14,750 bases of DNA from contig CAMTPG010000025.1 of the NCBI GenBank assembly GCA_947074335.1, forward strand, positions 1-14,750, written 5' to 3'. Positions 14,704 through 14,750 of the stretch are shown in pieces. The stretch comes from an uncultured Parabacteroides sp. GTDB lineage: Bacteria; Bacteroidota; Bacteroidia; Bacteroidales; Tannerellaceae. Position 1 is the stretch's first letter. Every line of letters starts with the position of its first letter. The notes below the pieces were generated by a model that ran no database searches, was not told the DNA's origin, and worked only from the letters and a program-made list of their open reading frames with translations. Both the position numbers and the translations under genes were made by a program.

Positions 14704-14750
14704 AGATCGGAAGAGCACACGTCTGAACTCCAGTCACATTCAGAAATCTC
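14704..14750 (+). other. Illumina TruSeq adapter and index (sequencing artefact)
   Basis: Bases 14704-14737 are the standard TruSeq read-1 3' adapter, beginning AGATCGGAAGAGCACACGTC. The 8-base index ATTCAGAA follows (14738-14745), and ATCTC (14746-14750) begins the P7 tail. This is untrimmed read-through, not genome. The 57 nt before it (14647-14703) are presumably genomic but depend on the same read ends; only a weak AAAGA/TCTTT hairpin is visible there. Confidence 0.98.

Noticed and set aside
14527..14718. 63-codon minus-strand open frame at the window end
   Set aside because: It begins inside the sequencing adapter and runs antisense to the glycosidase gene.

Overview
The window looks like one end of a short-read contig from an anaerobic member of Bacteroidota, probably Bacteroidales. 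The main evidence is a full-length SusC/SusD outer-membrane pair, a GH92 alpha-mannosidase, promoter-like TAnnTTTG elements, and weak or absent Shine-Dalgarno sequences at most starts. The last 47 bases (14704-14750) are not genomic: they are an Illumina TruSeq adapter read into an 8-base index.

Region 1 (1-2280, plus strand) is a thiamine operon. A TPP riboswitch (about 48-127) precedes thiE, then a Thi4-type thiazole synthase with His at the sulfur-donor position, then a ThiE/TenI-like protein that lacks part of the ThiE active site. A perfect 9-bp pairing between 153-161 and the thiE ribosome binding site (188-196) suggests translational control. The purine tract at 48-58 can enter three mutually exclusive pairings. 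No thiG, thiH, thiS, thiF, thiC or thiD is present in the window.

Region 2 (2258-3070, minus strand) is a short-chain dehydrogenase whose 3' end overlaps the end of the thiamine operon by 23 bp.

Region 3 (3180-8351, minus strand) is a susC-susD operon encoding a TonB-dependent outer-membrane transporter and its surface lipoprotein, closed by a hairpin terminator. Upstream is a 479-nt AT-rich intergenic region that must hold two divergent promoters.

Region 4 (8831-9420, plus strand) is a compact two-gene unit: a 64-residue protein of unrecognised family and a single-domain cupin, overlapping by ATGA and followed by a terminator.

Region 5 (9474-14646, plus strand) has a canonical Bacteroidota -7 element, then a secreted beta-propeller-like protein, then a GH92 mannosidase and a secreted TIM-barrel-like putative glycosidase in one transcription unit. 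Together with the divergent SusCD pair this resembles a polysaccharide utilisation locus for alpha-mannosides. No regulator is in view, and a functional link between the two halves is inference. The spacer at 10418-10648 holds a duplicated gene tail and a possible remnant of an opposite-strand outer-membrane protein gene.
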